DNA of 40,304 bases, taken from NCBI GenBank assembly GCA_016342355.1, contig JAEINP010000044.1:1-40304 (forward strand), given 5' to 3'. The number at the start of each line of letters is the position of its first letter. Position 1 is the first letter of the stretch. The notes below the pieces were generated by a model. It worked only from the letters and a program-made list of their open reading frames with translations, made no database searches and was not told the origin of the DNA. This document shows positions 16,236 through 24,409 of this stretch, piece by piece. Origin of the DNA: Desulfatibacillum sp. Lineage in GTDB: Bacteria > Desulfobacterota > Desulfobacteria > Desulfobacterales > Desulfatibacillaceae. The position numbers and the translations under genes are program-made.

Positions 16236-17246
16236 TCAGGAGTTCTGCCAGTTGGCCCCTTTGCCGGACACGGTGTACAGGCCTTCCTTATACGGGGTGG
16301 GGATCTGGGAAATCCTGAGTTCCAACTCGGCCCATTGGCGTTCCGAAAAACTATGGAGCACCCGGGAAATGGCAATTTTATCATTGGTGGCGCAAGGAAC
16401 CGGGACAAAGGAAAAATCCCGCCAATGTGGCTGATCATCATTTTTTCCCGCAGGCTTCGCCACGGTCGCCAGTCGCATGCCTTTTTTAAGGCTTTGGTTT
16501 TCTATTTGTTTGGCGGGATATTTCGCCACCCTGATTGCAGGGTATTTTCCCTGGTCTTTAGCCAGGTTCATGGCCACGGCGATCAAGGGCGGCGTGGCGG
16601 ATATGACCATGGCCGGAGCGGCTTTGGCGTTTCTGAACCGGGCATATACGGAGTTCCAGTACAGGAGTTTGGTAACAAGACATCCTGCCAGCAGCAGGGC
16701 GCCCATCAGGAAGGAATAGAAAACCGTGATGAGGACCGGCGGAACCCAGCAAAGGGCGATCACCGCAGGCCACAGAGGATAATGTTTTATCCAGACCATG
16801 GGGTTGATCCGCACCTTGGGCATTTTGGGGCGGCGGGGCTGGAAATCCGGGGAGGATTCCTCCTTTTGTTCGTCCGCATCCCTGGCCCGTAGGAGCGGTT
16901 CCTGGACAGGGGAGGGGATTTCCGGGGCTTGTTTGGGCATGTCCTCCGGTTCCTCATGAAGGGGGATGACCTGGCCGGTGCTCTCGTCCACAATGAACTC
17001 GGCGCCGTCCGGGTAATCCAGGTAATGGACCACGCCGGGATTATGCTCCACGATGGTTCTGAGCCCCACGGTTACGTAGTTCTCTATATTTCCGCTATAA
17101 TTTGCATCTTCATTGCCGAATAAAAAAACCCAGCCCGAAAGTACGCCCTCTTCCGGGGCTGCGCGAAGAAAGTGGCGGATTTGAAAGCCGTTGGCCAGCA
17201 CGACTTTTGAAACCATACATTGTTTTTGATCATCCATGGACTGCAT
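16236..17246 (-). CDS. Membrane protein with DUF2185 (Imm33-like) and DUF3239-like domains
   Basis: The protein has 336 residues. The N-terminal 100 residues resemble DUF2185, the Imm33-type immunity domain: MVSKVVLANGF, LSGWVFLFGNEDANYSGN, and a YLDYPDGAEFIVD strand pair. A charged proline-rich linker (about 100-145) leads to two close hydrophobic helices (about 157-192, PLWPAVIALCW and FLMGALLLAGC). The soluble C-terminal part, WRDFSFVPVPCATN through YKEGLYTV, looks like DUF3239. The ATG at 17246 is preferred over an in-frame TTG one codon earlier. It is the last gene of a four-gene minus-strand operon, 34 bp after the phosphatase. The role is unknown; the immunity-type domain may simply be a ligand-binding module. 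Confidence 0.65.
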   Translation of the reverse strand: MQSMDDQKQCMVSKVVLANGFQIRHFLRAAPEEGVLSGWVFLFGNEDANYSGNIENYVTVGLRTIVEHNPGVVHYLDYPDGAEFIVDESTGQVIPLHEEPEDMPKQAPEIPSPVQEPLLRARDADEQKEESSPDFQPRRPKMPKVRINPMVWIKHYPLWPAVIALCWVPPVLITVFYSFLMGALLLAGCLVTKLLYWNSVYARFRNAKAAPAMVISATPPLIAVAMNLAKDQGKYPAIRVAKYPAKQIENQSLKKGMRLATVAKPAGKNDDQPHWRDFSFVPVPCATNDKIAISRVLHSFSERQWAELELRISQIPTPYKEGLYTVSGKGANWQNS

Positions 17247-17283
17247 CAAACTTCCCTTTGCAAAACAGCATTTGGAGTCGAAT

Positions 17284-18420
17284 TTACTCCGTTATCTTTG
17301 TGTTTTCAAACCTGACTTTCAGCCGCTGTTCCAGGCTTTGGGGCAGGAATACGGAAATACTGTGGTTCATTTCCACATATTTTCCCGAAATATCAACCTG
17401 AAAATAGATATGGTGGATGTTCCCTTCCCTTTGGGAGTCCGGGTGAACCTGGAGCGACAGGGAGGGAACCCCGAAGCCCTTTGAATTTATGAGCACACGG
17501 CTCTCCTCTTGGGGGAGAAACCGGGTTTCTGTCTTGTCCGGGATGAAATTGGTATGCACCACCAGTTCCGTGACTGTGGGAGTGATTTTCAGTAGCTTTT
17601 TGTAAGTTTCAAAAAAAGGCCTGCGTGAAAAATATGAGGACGAAACACTGACGGCCAGGACCAGGACGATTGCCCCGAAGATCAGTTTTTTCAGCAGGGA
17701 AATCCTTTGAATCTCTCTTGTTTCGGGAGTTTCGGGGATTTTTAGCACCAGATAATAAAGGGCCGTGGCCACCGCAAGGTTGAGTCCGGCGGACCAGGTC
17801 ACGTCTGTTAAAAAATGGGCGCCCTGAACCACCCGGGTGGCGCCCATGAGGGCTCCGAAACCCAGGCTTGCCACGCCAATGCCAAAGGCCGCGCGGGATT
17901 TTTTCCGGAAAAACAACAGGGGGACAAAGGCAAAGCCCATGGCGGCATGGCCGCTGGGAAAACTCTGGCCCTGGCCCGGGGTCCCGGGGCTGTAGGCGTG
18001 GTGGTATTGCCATTCCCCGCCGAATTCCGTGATTTCCGAAGGGCGGGGCCTGCCCCAATAGGGTTTAAGAAAAGCATTGACAAGGATTCCGCTGGAAATC
18101 ACCCCGGTGAGAAAAACAAGCAGCATGTATCGGCGCCATTTGATCAGACCGGTGTAAAAATAGCTTCCGAACCACAAACCCAGACCGCCCAGGAGAAAAA
18201 GCACTCCCGGCAGGGTTCCCTGGTGGTACATCCACAGCCAGGGTTCTTTTTCAGCCAGGAAAAAGCCCTGGCCCGGTTCATAAAACAGGCCTGAGACCTT
18301 TCTGTCCAAATCCAGGAAAGACACCAGGGCCGTGAACAGGATAAGGACCAGGGCGATGCCCGCCAGGGCGAGCATCCCCCTTTTACGGTAATCGGTTTGT
18401 ATGGGATCTGTTGTGGTCAC
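17284..18420 (-). CDS. PAP2-family membrane phosphatase with soluble C-terminal domain
   Basis: The protein has 378 residues. The three PAP2 motifs are present: K119-x4-R124PRP, PSGH at 155-158, and the third motif with T195-R196-x5-H202-x3-D206 (TR in place of the usual SR). About six membrane helices lie between 15 and 265. It should remove phosphate from a lipid phosphate such as phosphatidic acid, undecaprenyl diphosphate or lipid A. After the last helix (about 248-268) come some 110 extra residues with beta-strand character (VTELVVHTNFIPD, SISVFLPQSLEQRL), probably periplasmic. That extension is unusual for the family. The gene is third in the TetR-activase operon, 30 bp after the activase. 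Confidence 0.87.
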   Translation of the reverse strand: MTTTDPIQTDYRKRGMLALAGIALVLILFTALVSFLDLDRKVSGLFYEPGQGFFLAEKEPWLWMYHQGTLPGVLFLLGGLGLWFGSYFYTGLIKWRRYMLLVFLTGVISSGILVNAFLKPYWGRPRPSEITEFGGEWQYHHAYSPGTPGQGQSFPSGHAAMGFAFVPLLFFRKKSRAAFGIGVASLGFGALMGATRVVQGAHFLTDVTWSAGLNLAVATALYYLVLKIPETPETREIQRISLLKKLIFGAIVLVLAVSVSSSYFSRRPFFETYKKLLKITPTVTELVVHTNFIPDKTETRFLPQEESRVLINSKGFGVPSLSLQVHPDSQREGNIHHIYFQVDISGKYVEMNHSISVFLPQSLEQRLKVRFENTKITE

Positions 18421-18450
18421 GTGGCTTCTTCCGGCTATTATTTCGGAGTA

Positions 18451-21400
18451 TTAATGCAACTCCCTATTCATAGCCATTTTATCGTGAAGCCGCAAGGCCC
18501 TGAGGCAAAAGGCCTCCAATTTTGCTTCAATAACCTGTGGAAAGGGAGAACCATCGCTTTCAATCGCCAAAAAGGGCAGGGTTTCCGAATCGCTAAGGAC
18601 CCTGCTTAGTTTTCCGTTGCCGGAGGTGAGGCTGATTTTATGTTCCCGGGTCATGGACCGGGCCATGATGGATTCGGAAATCCGGTTGGGCATGCATCCG
18701 AAAGGTCCGATAGCTATGGCGCCACAGGTTTGGGAACCCACCTCGTACAGGGCGCTGCCCACGGTAAGGACGGCCTCGCCCGTGAGGTTTTCGGAAATAA
18801 AGGCCGTGGCGCAGTTCATGATTCCCTTCATGTCCACGGTATGGGCCGACACCAAGCCGCTGGTGGCCAGCCATTCTTTGATGCGTTTTTCGTTGTGGGC
18901 TAAAAAGCGTTTTTTAAAGGCCAGGCGGATTTTGTCCGTGCGGCTTACCGCCCCCTCCACCAAGCCCTTTTCCACCAGATAGTTGGAATAAATGATCCAT
19001 TCGGCAATGGGGGAACACCGCACGGCGATTCCTTTTTCCGCCAGGCCTTCGGTCAGCCTCCGGCGGGACAGGGAGTCCCTGCGCACGTAGATTTCTCCCA
19101 CCAGGGAGATCACAGGAACCCGGGCCGGATCAAGTTTGCGGGGTATGGCGCCCAGGATTTTCGCCGTGGACAACGCCTGCTTTTTCAGGCCGAAAAAATT
19201 TCTGTTTTCCAAGGCTGTGAGGAGTTTTTTCCATTCCTTTTCAAAAACATCCATGGCAAAAGCGGGGTCTTTAGCGCTGGCCAGGAGCATGGAGCGCATA
19301 TCCTCCATGACATCAGCCACGACCACGCACCTGTATGCCCAAGCCTGAAAACCGCCGCCCATACCGGCGTAAGCGTTTTCGGAGGTGAGGGAAAACAGGG
19401 CCACATTGGGGATTTCCCGTTTTTTGATCAGGTCCTCCATGAAGATGTGGTACTGGCCGAATCGGCAGGGACCCGAAGCGGTGGGCATGAAATAAATGAG
19501 TATTTCATCCTCCCTCATCTCCCGTTTCACATAACTGAGCAGGGTGCCTGTGGTGAGGATAAGGGGCAGGCATTCCTTGCAGGAAGTGTTTGCCCGGCCC
19601 AGTTTCAGGATGCGTTCGTCCGAGGGTGGGTGGGCAATGGCGTTCAGGCCCATGCCCCGGAAAGCGGCCGCGGCTGCTTCACTGGATATCTTGCCCATGG
19701 AAGGGAGCATGAAGGTGACCCGGGGATCACGCCAGGACAATTTTTCTCCATGGGAGGTGGTGACAAAAGGCGTCCTTTTATCCAAGCCCACCAAGGCTGG
19801 GGTGAAGGGTTTGGGGGGCGCTGTGAGGGTGTCATAGCGTGTCAGTTGCCGGTACGAGGCCACAATGTCCAGAAAGGCCTCAATGCGTGTTTCCAGGCCT
19901 GCGTCTGCCGAATGGCTGTCCAGCTCCAGGGTCAGGGAGGGTTTCCGGCCCATGATGTCCCTGAAATAGCCCACCACAAAGGAGTCCGGCCCGCAGGAAA
20001 AGTTCGTAATAAAGGTCCCGAATAACTGGGGGTGTTTTTTGACGAACCGGGCTGCTTTGAGAATGAGCTGGCCCATGCCCCAGTACATGTGGCGTTTTGT
20101 GCGCTCCCCTTCCAGGGGCAAAAAGTCAAAGGGGATGACCATGACCCCCCGGGAGGCGATTTTGTGGGGAATACCCATGTGGGCTTCGGAAACGAATCCG
20201 TTATAGGGCCGGGCAAACAGGGCCACGGCTGCCAAGGCGGGATCTTTTTCCAAGACCTGCAAGGCCTTGGCGCCCAGGGCCTTCATTTCGTCCATGCATT
20301 GGGACTGGATAACCAGAGCCTTGTCAAAGGCCTCACCGGCTTCGCTGCGGGGAATGCCGATTTCATGGACGGCCTCCACCATGGCCGCCTTGGCGGCCTG
20401 GACTCCCTTGGAAAAATCCAGGGTGGGGGTCAGCATTTTCATACCTTTTTCTTCCAGATTTTGGATTTCCCCGGAAAAGGTGGCCTTTAGAAAAAATGGC
20501 TCTCCCTGAACAAAGGGGCAGACCTGGGAGGATTTGTATCCATTGGTAATGGAGATTGCCTTGAAATGGGGCAGGAAGATGTAGTCCGGCGCGGGATCGC
20601 TTTGGATGAGGGTGTGAAAAAACCCATGGGCCAGTTCGCCGGGATAGCAAAAGGCGGCCTCCCTGGCGTCAATCCCCTTTTGCGAGGGGACATCCGGCGC
20701 CACCGGGGCAATGCCCAGGTTGGCGAAAAAATGGGAGTACAGGGGATAGTAGGTGTTTGTCAAAAAGCTCCGGTTAATGCCCACCGTGCCCCGGCGGATT
20801 CCCTGCCGGGCTGTTCCCTGAGGCGCCCCGTATTTTTCAAAGACCAGTTCCTGGCGTTTGCGCACCAGATCCAGCTCCCTGACATCATAATTGATTTCCC
20901 TGCGGAGGTTGTAATAGCGGTTGCAGGCGCCCCCGAAGGGGTATTTTTTAGCGTCGATTTCTATAACCGCAATTTCGCATGCCCGGTCGCATTTTTCCTT
21001 GCCGCCCTTGCATATAAAGGGCTTTTTGTAGACCACATCCCGGTCCGCCAGGGTTTTGAGGTCAAAGGATTGGCGGGCCATAAGGCCTTGGAGGATTTTT
21101 TCCTGCACAGCCAGGGCCACGCCAAAGGCCCCCATGAGGCCGGGTTCCGGAGGAACCACGATGGGCTTGCCCACCAGGGCGGCCATGGCCAGGGGAACGG
21201 CCCGGTTGTAGCAGACGCCTCCCTGCATGAACACGCGTTCGCCCACGGTCCTGGCGCCCTTGACCCGGTTGGAGTAATTCATACAGATGGAATAGGTGAG
21301 GCCTGCCACAATGTCCTCATGGAGTACGCCTTCATGGATGGCGTTTTTTATGTCCGAGGAAATGAACGCCGCGCATTGATCGTTGAAATTGGGGGGCTTT

Positions 21401-22836
21401 AGTCCTTTCAGGGCGATGTCGGCGATGTCTTCCATTTTCACGCCCAGGGTTTCGTAGGCCGCTTCCTCCAGAAAGGAGCCGGTGCCCGCACTGCACGCCT
21501 CGTTCATGGCATAGTCGGAGGGTACGCCGTTGGTGAGCCAGGTGTATTTGGCATCCTGGCCGCCGATTTCAAAAATGGTGTCCACTTTGGGGTCAAAATG
21601 GACGGCAGCCGTGGCGTGGGCGATGATCTCGTTGATCACCCCATACGTGAGGGCGTGGAGTCCTGCGATCTGGCGGCCGGAGCCGCACACGCCCAGGCCG
21701 ATGATGGAAATGGCGTCGTTGGAAACCCGTTGTTCCACCTGATTCAAAATGGCTTGGTAGCATTGGCGGGAGGCCCCCACGGGGTCACCGTTGGTGCGGA
21801 GGTACACCGAAGCCAGCATGGCTTTGTCGCGGGTTCTCAGCAACACGGCCTTGGTGGTGGTGGAACCCACGTCCAGGCCCAGGATGCATTCGTCCTGTTC
21901 TTCCACCTGGCCGGTGGTCATGGTTTTGAAATGGACCTGGGGTTCGTATTTGGCCAAAGGTTCCAGGACATCCATGATCGTGGCGCTTAAGTTGATGAGG
22001 CCATCCATGCCGGGAAAAGCGAGGGTTTGGTTTTCCAGGCCCCAAAGGGCGGCCCCGATGGCCTCGAAGCAGGAGGCATGGTCCGGGATGACCAGGTCGG
22101 TGATTTCCTTTTTGAGATAATGGACCATCATCTGGTTTTGGGAGGTGCCACCCGTAAGCATGATGCGGTCCCGGCCCACCTTTTTCAGGAGTTCCAGGAT
22201 TTTATTGGCCATCATCTGACACAAACCGGCCGTAACCCGGGATTTGGGTATGCCTTTGTTGGTGGCATGGGTGCAGTCGGATTTGCAGAACACGCTGCAA
22301 CGGCCTGAAACATGATGGGGTGTTTCGGTGGCGGCCCAGGTGGCGGCTTCTTCCAGGGTTACGTTCATGCGCCGGATTTGCTGGAGGAAAAATTCGCCCG
22401 TGCCCGAGGCGCATTTGTTGCCGGTGAGCACGTTGGAAACCTGGCCTGCCTGGTTGATCTGGTAGACCATAAAGGTCTCGCCCCCTGCCGACACCACGGC
22501 TTGGCAAGGGTCTCCCTGAGGCTTGAGAAACCGGTAGGCTGCTTCCACAGCCTCGGGTTCGGGAATGGAGGTCAGGTTCAAGAGGTTGCGGAGGCGCCGA
22601 CCGGTGACGGTTATCCGGTCGTAGGCATCCAGGTCGAACTTTTCCAGGGCCTGGAGCAGGGTGGCCCTGGGGTTTCCTTCATGGGACAGGGCCAGTGTGT
22701 TTTCCACCCGGGGAGGGGCGTCTGGCTGTCCCAGGATAGATACAATCGTAATGGTGGAGGCGCCCAGGCACAGGCCCAAAGAGCGCGTGATTTGGGAAGG
22801 GTCTTTGTTTTCCTTGGTCATTTTTTTAGTATCCAT
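18451..22836 (-). CDS. Acyl-CoA dehydratase activase-type fusion protein (two BadF/BcrA ATPase domains + DUF2229 + HgdB-like)
   Basis: The protein has about 1460 residues. Two ASKHA ATPase domains come first. One is near 20-275, with conserved cysteines in NKCASGTGEF and GRCSVFCKSDC. The second is near 315-590, starting at LGLDVGSTTTK and containing EACSAGTGSFLEE and DQCAAFISSD. Then comes a DUF2229 region (CDRACEIAVIEI, GGACNRYYNLRR, CYPGELAHGFF) and an HgdB-like C-terminal half (FSCGPDSF, LELDSHSADAG, CKECLPL). The family couples ATP hydrolysis to low-potential electron transfer, as in 2-hydroxyglutaryl-CoA dehydratase activation or benzoyl-CoA reduction. No separate dehydratase subunit is encoded nearby. 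The ATG at 22836 has AAGGA nine bases upstream; an in-frame ATG three codons earlier abuts that signal. The gene is 33 bp after tetR. Confidence 0.88.
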   Translation of the reverse strand: MDTKKMTKENKDPSQITRSLGLCLGASTITIVSILGQPDAPPRVENTLALSHEGNPRATLLQALEKFDLDAYDRITVTGRRLRNLLNLTSIPEPEAVEAAYRFLKPQGDPCQAVVSAGGETFMVYQINQAGQVSNVLTGNKCASGTGEFFLQQIRRMNVTLEEAATWAATETPHHVSGRCSVFCKSDCTHATNKGIPKSRVTAGLCQMMANKILELLKKVGRDRIMLTGGTSQNQMMVHYLKKEITDLVIPDHASCFEAIGAALWGLENQTLAFPGMDGLINLSATIMDVLEPLAKYEPQVHFKTMTTGQVEEQDECILGLDVGSTTTKAVLLRTRDKAMLASVYLRTNGDPVGASRQCYQAILNQVEQRVSNDAISIIGLGVCGSGRQIAGLHALTYGVINEIIAHATAAVHFDPKVDTIFEIGGQDAKYTWLTNGVPSDYAMNEACSAGTGSFLEEAAYETLGVKMEDIADIALKGLKPPNFNDQCAAFISSDIKNAIHEGVLHEDIVAGLTYSICMNYSNRVKGARTVGERVFMQGGVCYNRAVPLAMAALVGKPIVVPPEPGLMGAFGVALAVQEKILQGLMARQSFDLKTLADRDVVYKKPFICKGGKEKCDRACEIAVIEIDAKKYPFGGACNRYYNLRREINYDVRELDLVRKRQELVFEKYGAPQGTARQGIRRGTVGINRSFLTNTYYPLYSHFFANLGIAPVAPDVPSQKGIDAREAAFCYPGELAHGFFHTLIQSDPAPDYIFLPHFKAISITNGYKSSQVCPFVQGEPFFLKATFSGEIQNLEEKGMKMLTPTLDFSKGVQAAKAAMVEAVHEIGIPRSEAGEAFDKALVIQSQCMDEMKALGAKALQVLEKDPALAAVALFARPYNGFVSEAHMGIPHKIASRGVMVIPFDFLPLEGERTKRHMYWGMGQLILKAARFVKKHPQLFGTFITNFSCGPDSFVVGYFRDIMGRKPSLTLELDSHSADAGLETRIEAFLDIVASYRQLTRYDTLTAPPKPFTPALVGLDKRTPFVTTSHGEKLSWRDPRVTFMLPSMGKISSEAAAAAFRGMGLNAIAHPPSDERILKLGRANTSCKECLPLILTTGTLLSYVKREMREDEILIYFMPTASGPCRFGQYHIFMEDLIKKREIPNVALFSLTSENAYAGMGGGFQAWAYRCVVVADVMEDMRSMLLASAKDPAFAMDVFEKEWKKLLTALENRNFFGLKKQALSTAKILGAIPRKLDPARVPVISLVGEIYVRRDSLSRRRLTEGLAEKGIAVRCSPIAEWIIYSNYLVEKGLVEGAVSRTDKIRLAFKKRFLAHNEKRIKEWLATSGLVSAHTVDMKGIMNCATAFISENLTGEAVLTVGSALYEVGSQTCGAIAIGPFGCMPNRISESIMARSMTREHKISLTSGNGKLSRVLSDSETLPFLAIESDGSPFPQVIEAKLEAFCLRALRLHDKMAMNRELH

Positions 22837-22869
22837 AGCAGTCATTCCTTAATTTTCCTTACGGAAGAC

Positions 22870-23502
22870 TTACGGGTTTTTACACAAAAATTTTCGGATG
22901 AGCGAGTCCAGGGTTTTTTTCACATCGGCTTTGCCATAGCCCAGGTCCTCGTTGCGGGACGCCTTGATAAACAGGCCGTACAACAGCATTTCCGTGGCGC
23001 CATACAAAACCTGGCGCATGGCGCTGGGCTTCAGGGAACCATCAAAGACACCCTGGTTCTGGCCATCCCTGATGATGGTGTCGATGGTGTTGATGAATTT
23101 TCTGTTTTCGACGGTGATCTCCATCCGGGTGTCCTTGAGCTCGTCGTCGCTGATCATAAACAGGCGGGGCAGCTCCTCGATAAGGACTTTGGCCAGATAA
23201 AGGCGGTTATTATCGCGCACTAGCATGAATTCGGCCAAACGGGCCAATTCCGTAATCCGGGCCACGGGGTCGGATATGCTGGCCAGTTGATTTTCCAGTC
23301 TCTCGTTCAGGATTTTCCAGAACCGGACTGTAATGGACAGGAGAACCTGGAGCTTGCCTTTGGGAAAATAAAAATAGATGAGGCCGCTGGAAACATTCGC
23401 TCTTTTAGCAATGCGGGCCATGGTAGCATTGGCGTACCCGTTTTCGGCGATTTCCAGGGTGGCGGCATCCAGGATGCGGTTTTCTTTGGAGAGGTCGTTC
23501 AT
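22870..23502 (-). CDS. TetR-family regulator (FadR/YsiA-like)
   Basis: The protein has 210 residues. The helix-turn-helix is RILDAATLEIAENGYANATM then RIAKRANVSSGLIYFYFPKG at about residues 10-50. The C-terminal domain (YLAKVLIEELPRLFM, near 105-120) resembles the acyl-CoA-responsive FadR/YsiA branch. It is the first gene of the operon with the activase fusion, PAP2 phosphatase and DUF2185-like protein. A 22-bp palindrome at 23550-23571, 48 bp upstream of the start, is the likely autoregulatory operator. An acyl-CoA effector would fit the activase family, but that is inference. Confidence 0.86.
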   Translation of the reverse strand: MNDLSKENRILDAATLEIAENGYANATMARIAKRANVSSGLIYFYFPKGKLQVLLSITVRFWKILNERLENQLASISDPVARITELARLAEFMLVRDNNRLYLAKVLIEELPRLFMISDDELKDTRMEITVENRKFINTIDTIIRDGQNQGVFDGSLKPSAMRQVLYGATEMLLYGLFIKASRNEDLGYGKADVKKTLDSLIRKFLCKNP

Positions 23503-23549
23503 AGGGGAAATGTATCCTTTCCACGTTTATGGAGAGATATTCGCAATTT

Positions 23550-23571
23550 TTGAATTTGAATTCAGATTCAA
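23550..23571 (-). promoter_or_regulatory. TetR operator-like palindrome
   Basis: TTGAATTTGAATTCAGATTCAA is symmetric at all but one pair around a central GAATTC. It lies 48 bp upstream of the tetR start. The TGAAT...ATTCA half-sites resemble those known for Bacillus FadR (YsiA), which suits the regulator encoded beside it. Confidence 0.6.
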
Positions 23572-23715
23572 TATTTGCCATCCGGGGGTGTCCTGTCAAG
23601 GGAAAGATTGTAAACTTTTTGTAAAAGCTCAAGGGTCCGGACTTTTATGCCGATGTGTCAATAGGTCTTTAGGCATCGGATATTTTAGGTGAAAGTCCAA
23701 CAATAGGAGGCGGAT

Positions 23716-23880
23716 ATGATGTGGTTGGTTTTGATAGGGGCCTCATTTTGTTCCCTGGTTTTGTTCAGCGTTGGAGTTTATTTTTTTGTGGCGCCTGAAA
23801 GCAAACGGGAAATAAAGGCGGTTCATGAAGCCAACGACGACCCGTCGGAGGCGGCCCAAAGATTACTGGAGATTTTTTAG
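23716..23880 (+). CDS. Small single-pass membrane protein (54 residues)
   Basis: This is a short gene with an ideal AGGAGG seven bases before ATGATG. Residues 2-25 form one hydrophobic helix (MWLVLIGASFCSLVLFSVGV, then YFFVAPE). They are followed by a charged, soluble tail (ESKREIKAVHEANDDPSEAA) ending in LLEIF. The N-terminus is probably outside and the tail cytoplasmic or the reverse; the positive SKR after the helix favours a cytoplasmic tail. I recognise no family. A good terminator lies 60 bp downstream, so it may be a complete small transcription unit. It is divergent from the tetR-activase operon. Confidence 0.6.
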   Translation: MMWLVLIGASFCSLVLFSVGVYFFVAPESKREIKAVHEANDDPSEAAQRLLEIF

Positions 23881-23940
23881 TGTGTTTTCTCGGGGGTGGC
23901 TGGCCGTTTTGTAGTGCGCCTTGTCGCCATCTACCATGGA

Positions 23941-23990
23941 AACCCGGTTGAGTTCCCTTTGCTGGGGAACTGACCGGGTTTTTTATTTTT
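23941..23990 (+). terminator. Rho-independent terminator
   Basis: The stem AACCCGGT-t-GAGTTCCC pairs with GGGAACT-g-ACCGGGTT across a short loop and is followed by TTTTTTATTTTT. It ends the small membrane-peptide transcript and insulates the SOS cassette that starts just downstream. Confidence 0.92.
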
Positions 23991-24007
23991 CAGAGCAAAA
24001 AAATTCC

Positions 24008-24055
24008 TTGACACTTGAACGTATGTCCTATAACTTTTCTATAGAACATATGTTC
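24008..24055 (+). promoter_or_regulatory. SOS promoter with LexA boxes (GAAC-N4-GTTC type)
   Basis: A TTGACA -35 lies at 24008-24013 and a TATAAC-like -10 at 24029-24034. GAACATATGTTC at 24044-24055 is a perfect GAAC-N4-GTTC box of the Bacillus type. GAACGTATGTCC at 24017-24028 is a one-mismatch second box in the -35/-10 spacer, with box centres 27 bp apart. Two boxes over the core promoter fit LexA autoregulation of the genes that follow. Confidence 0.8.
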
Positions 24056-24105
24056 AGGCATCCACACGGCGATCCTGGACCTATCGGCTGCAAAGGAGCG
24101 AAAAT

Positions 24106-24399
24106 ATGGACACATTCATAACGGTTTTCAATGCAAACAGACATTGGATACTGCCTATGGTGCTGGCAGTGGTTGCGGGGCTTTTGTTACGGGAACTGCG
24201 GAATTTTTTCCTGGAATCCGGTCCAGACATCCTTCGTCCCCAACTTAGGGAAGTCCGGAAGGACAAGGAGTCCCTGACTGGCTTCCCCTTGTCTGCCCGG
24301 GGTATATTGACTCCCATGCCCAAAAAGCGGTTTCGCCCCGGCCTGCAACTTGGAAGCGCCGTGCTTTTTCAGAACAGCCGATACAACAGCATGAAATAG
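24106..24399 (+). CDS. Small membrane protein, first gene of the SOS cassette
   Basis: The protein has 97 residues. AAAGGAG sits just upstream of the ATG. Residues about 12-28 form one membrane helix (HWILPMVLAVVAGLLLREL). The rest is a basic, soluble tail (ELRNFFLES, DILRPQLREVRKDKES, PMPKKRFRPG). It is the first gene behind the LexA boxes and ends 10 bp before lexA, so it should be SOS-induced together with LexA. I recognise no family. Small membrane proteins under LexA control in other bacteria (YneA, SidA, ChiZ types) block cell division, which makes that a reasonable guess for this one. There is no sequence evidence beyond topology and position. Confidence 0.65.
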   Translation: MDTFITVFNANRHWILPMVLAVVAGLLLRELRNFFLESGPDILRPQLREVRKDKESLTGFPLSARGILTPMPKKRFRPGLQLGSAVLFQNSRYNSMK

Positions 24400-24409
24400 G
24401 GAATAGGCC

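Noticed and set aside
22312-23223. 303-codon plus-strand frame across the activase and TetR starts
   Set aside because: It spans two well-supported genes and their spacer in antisense.
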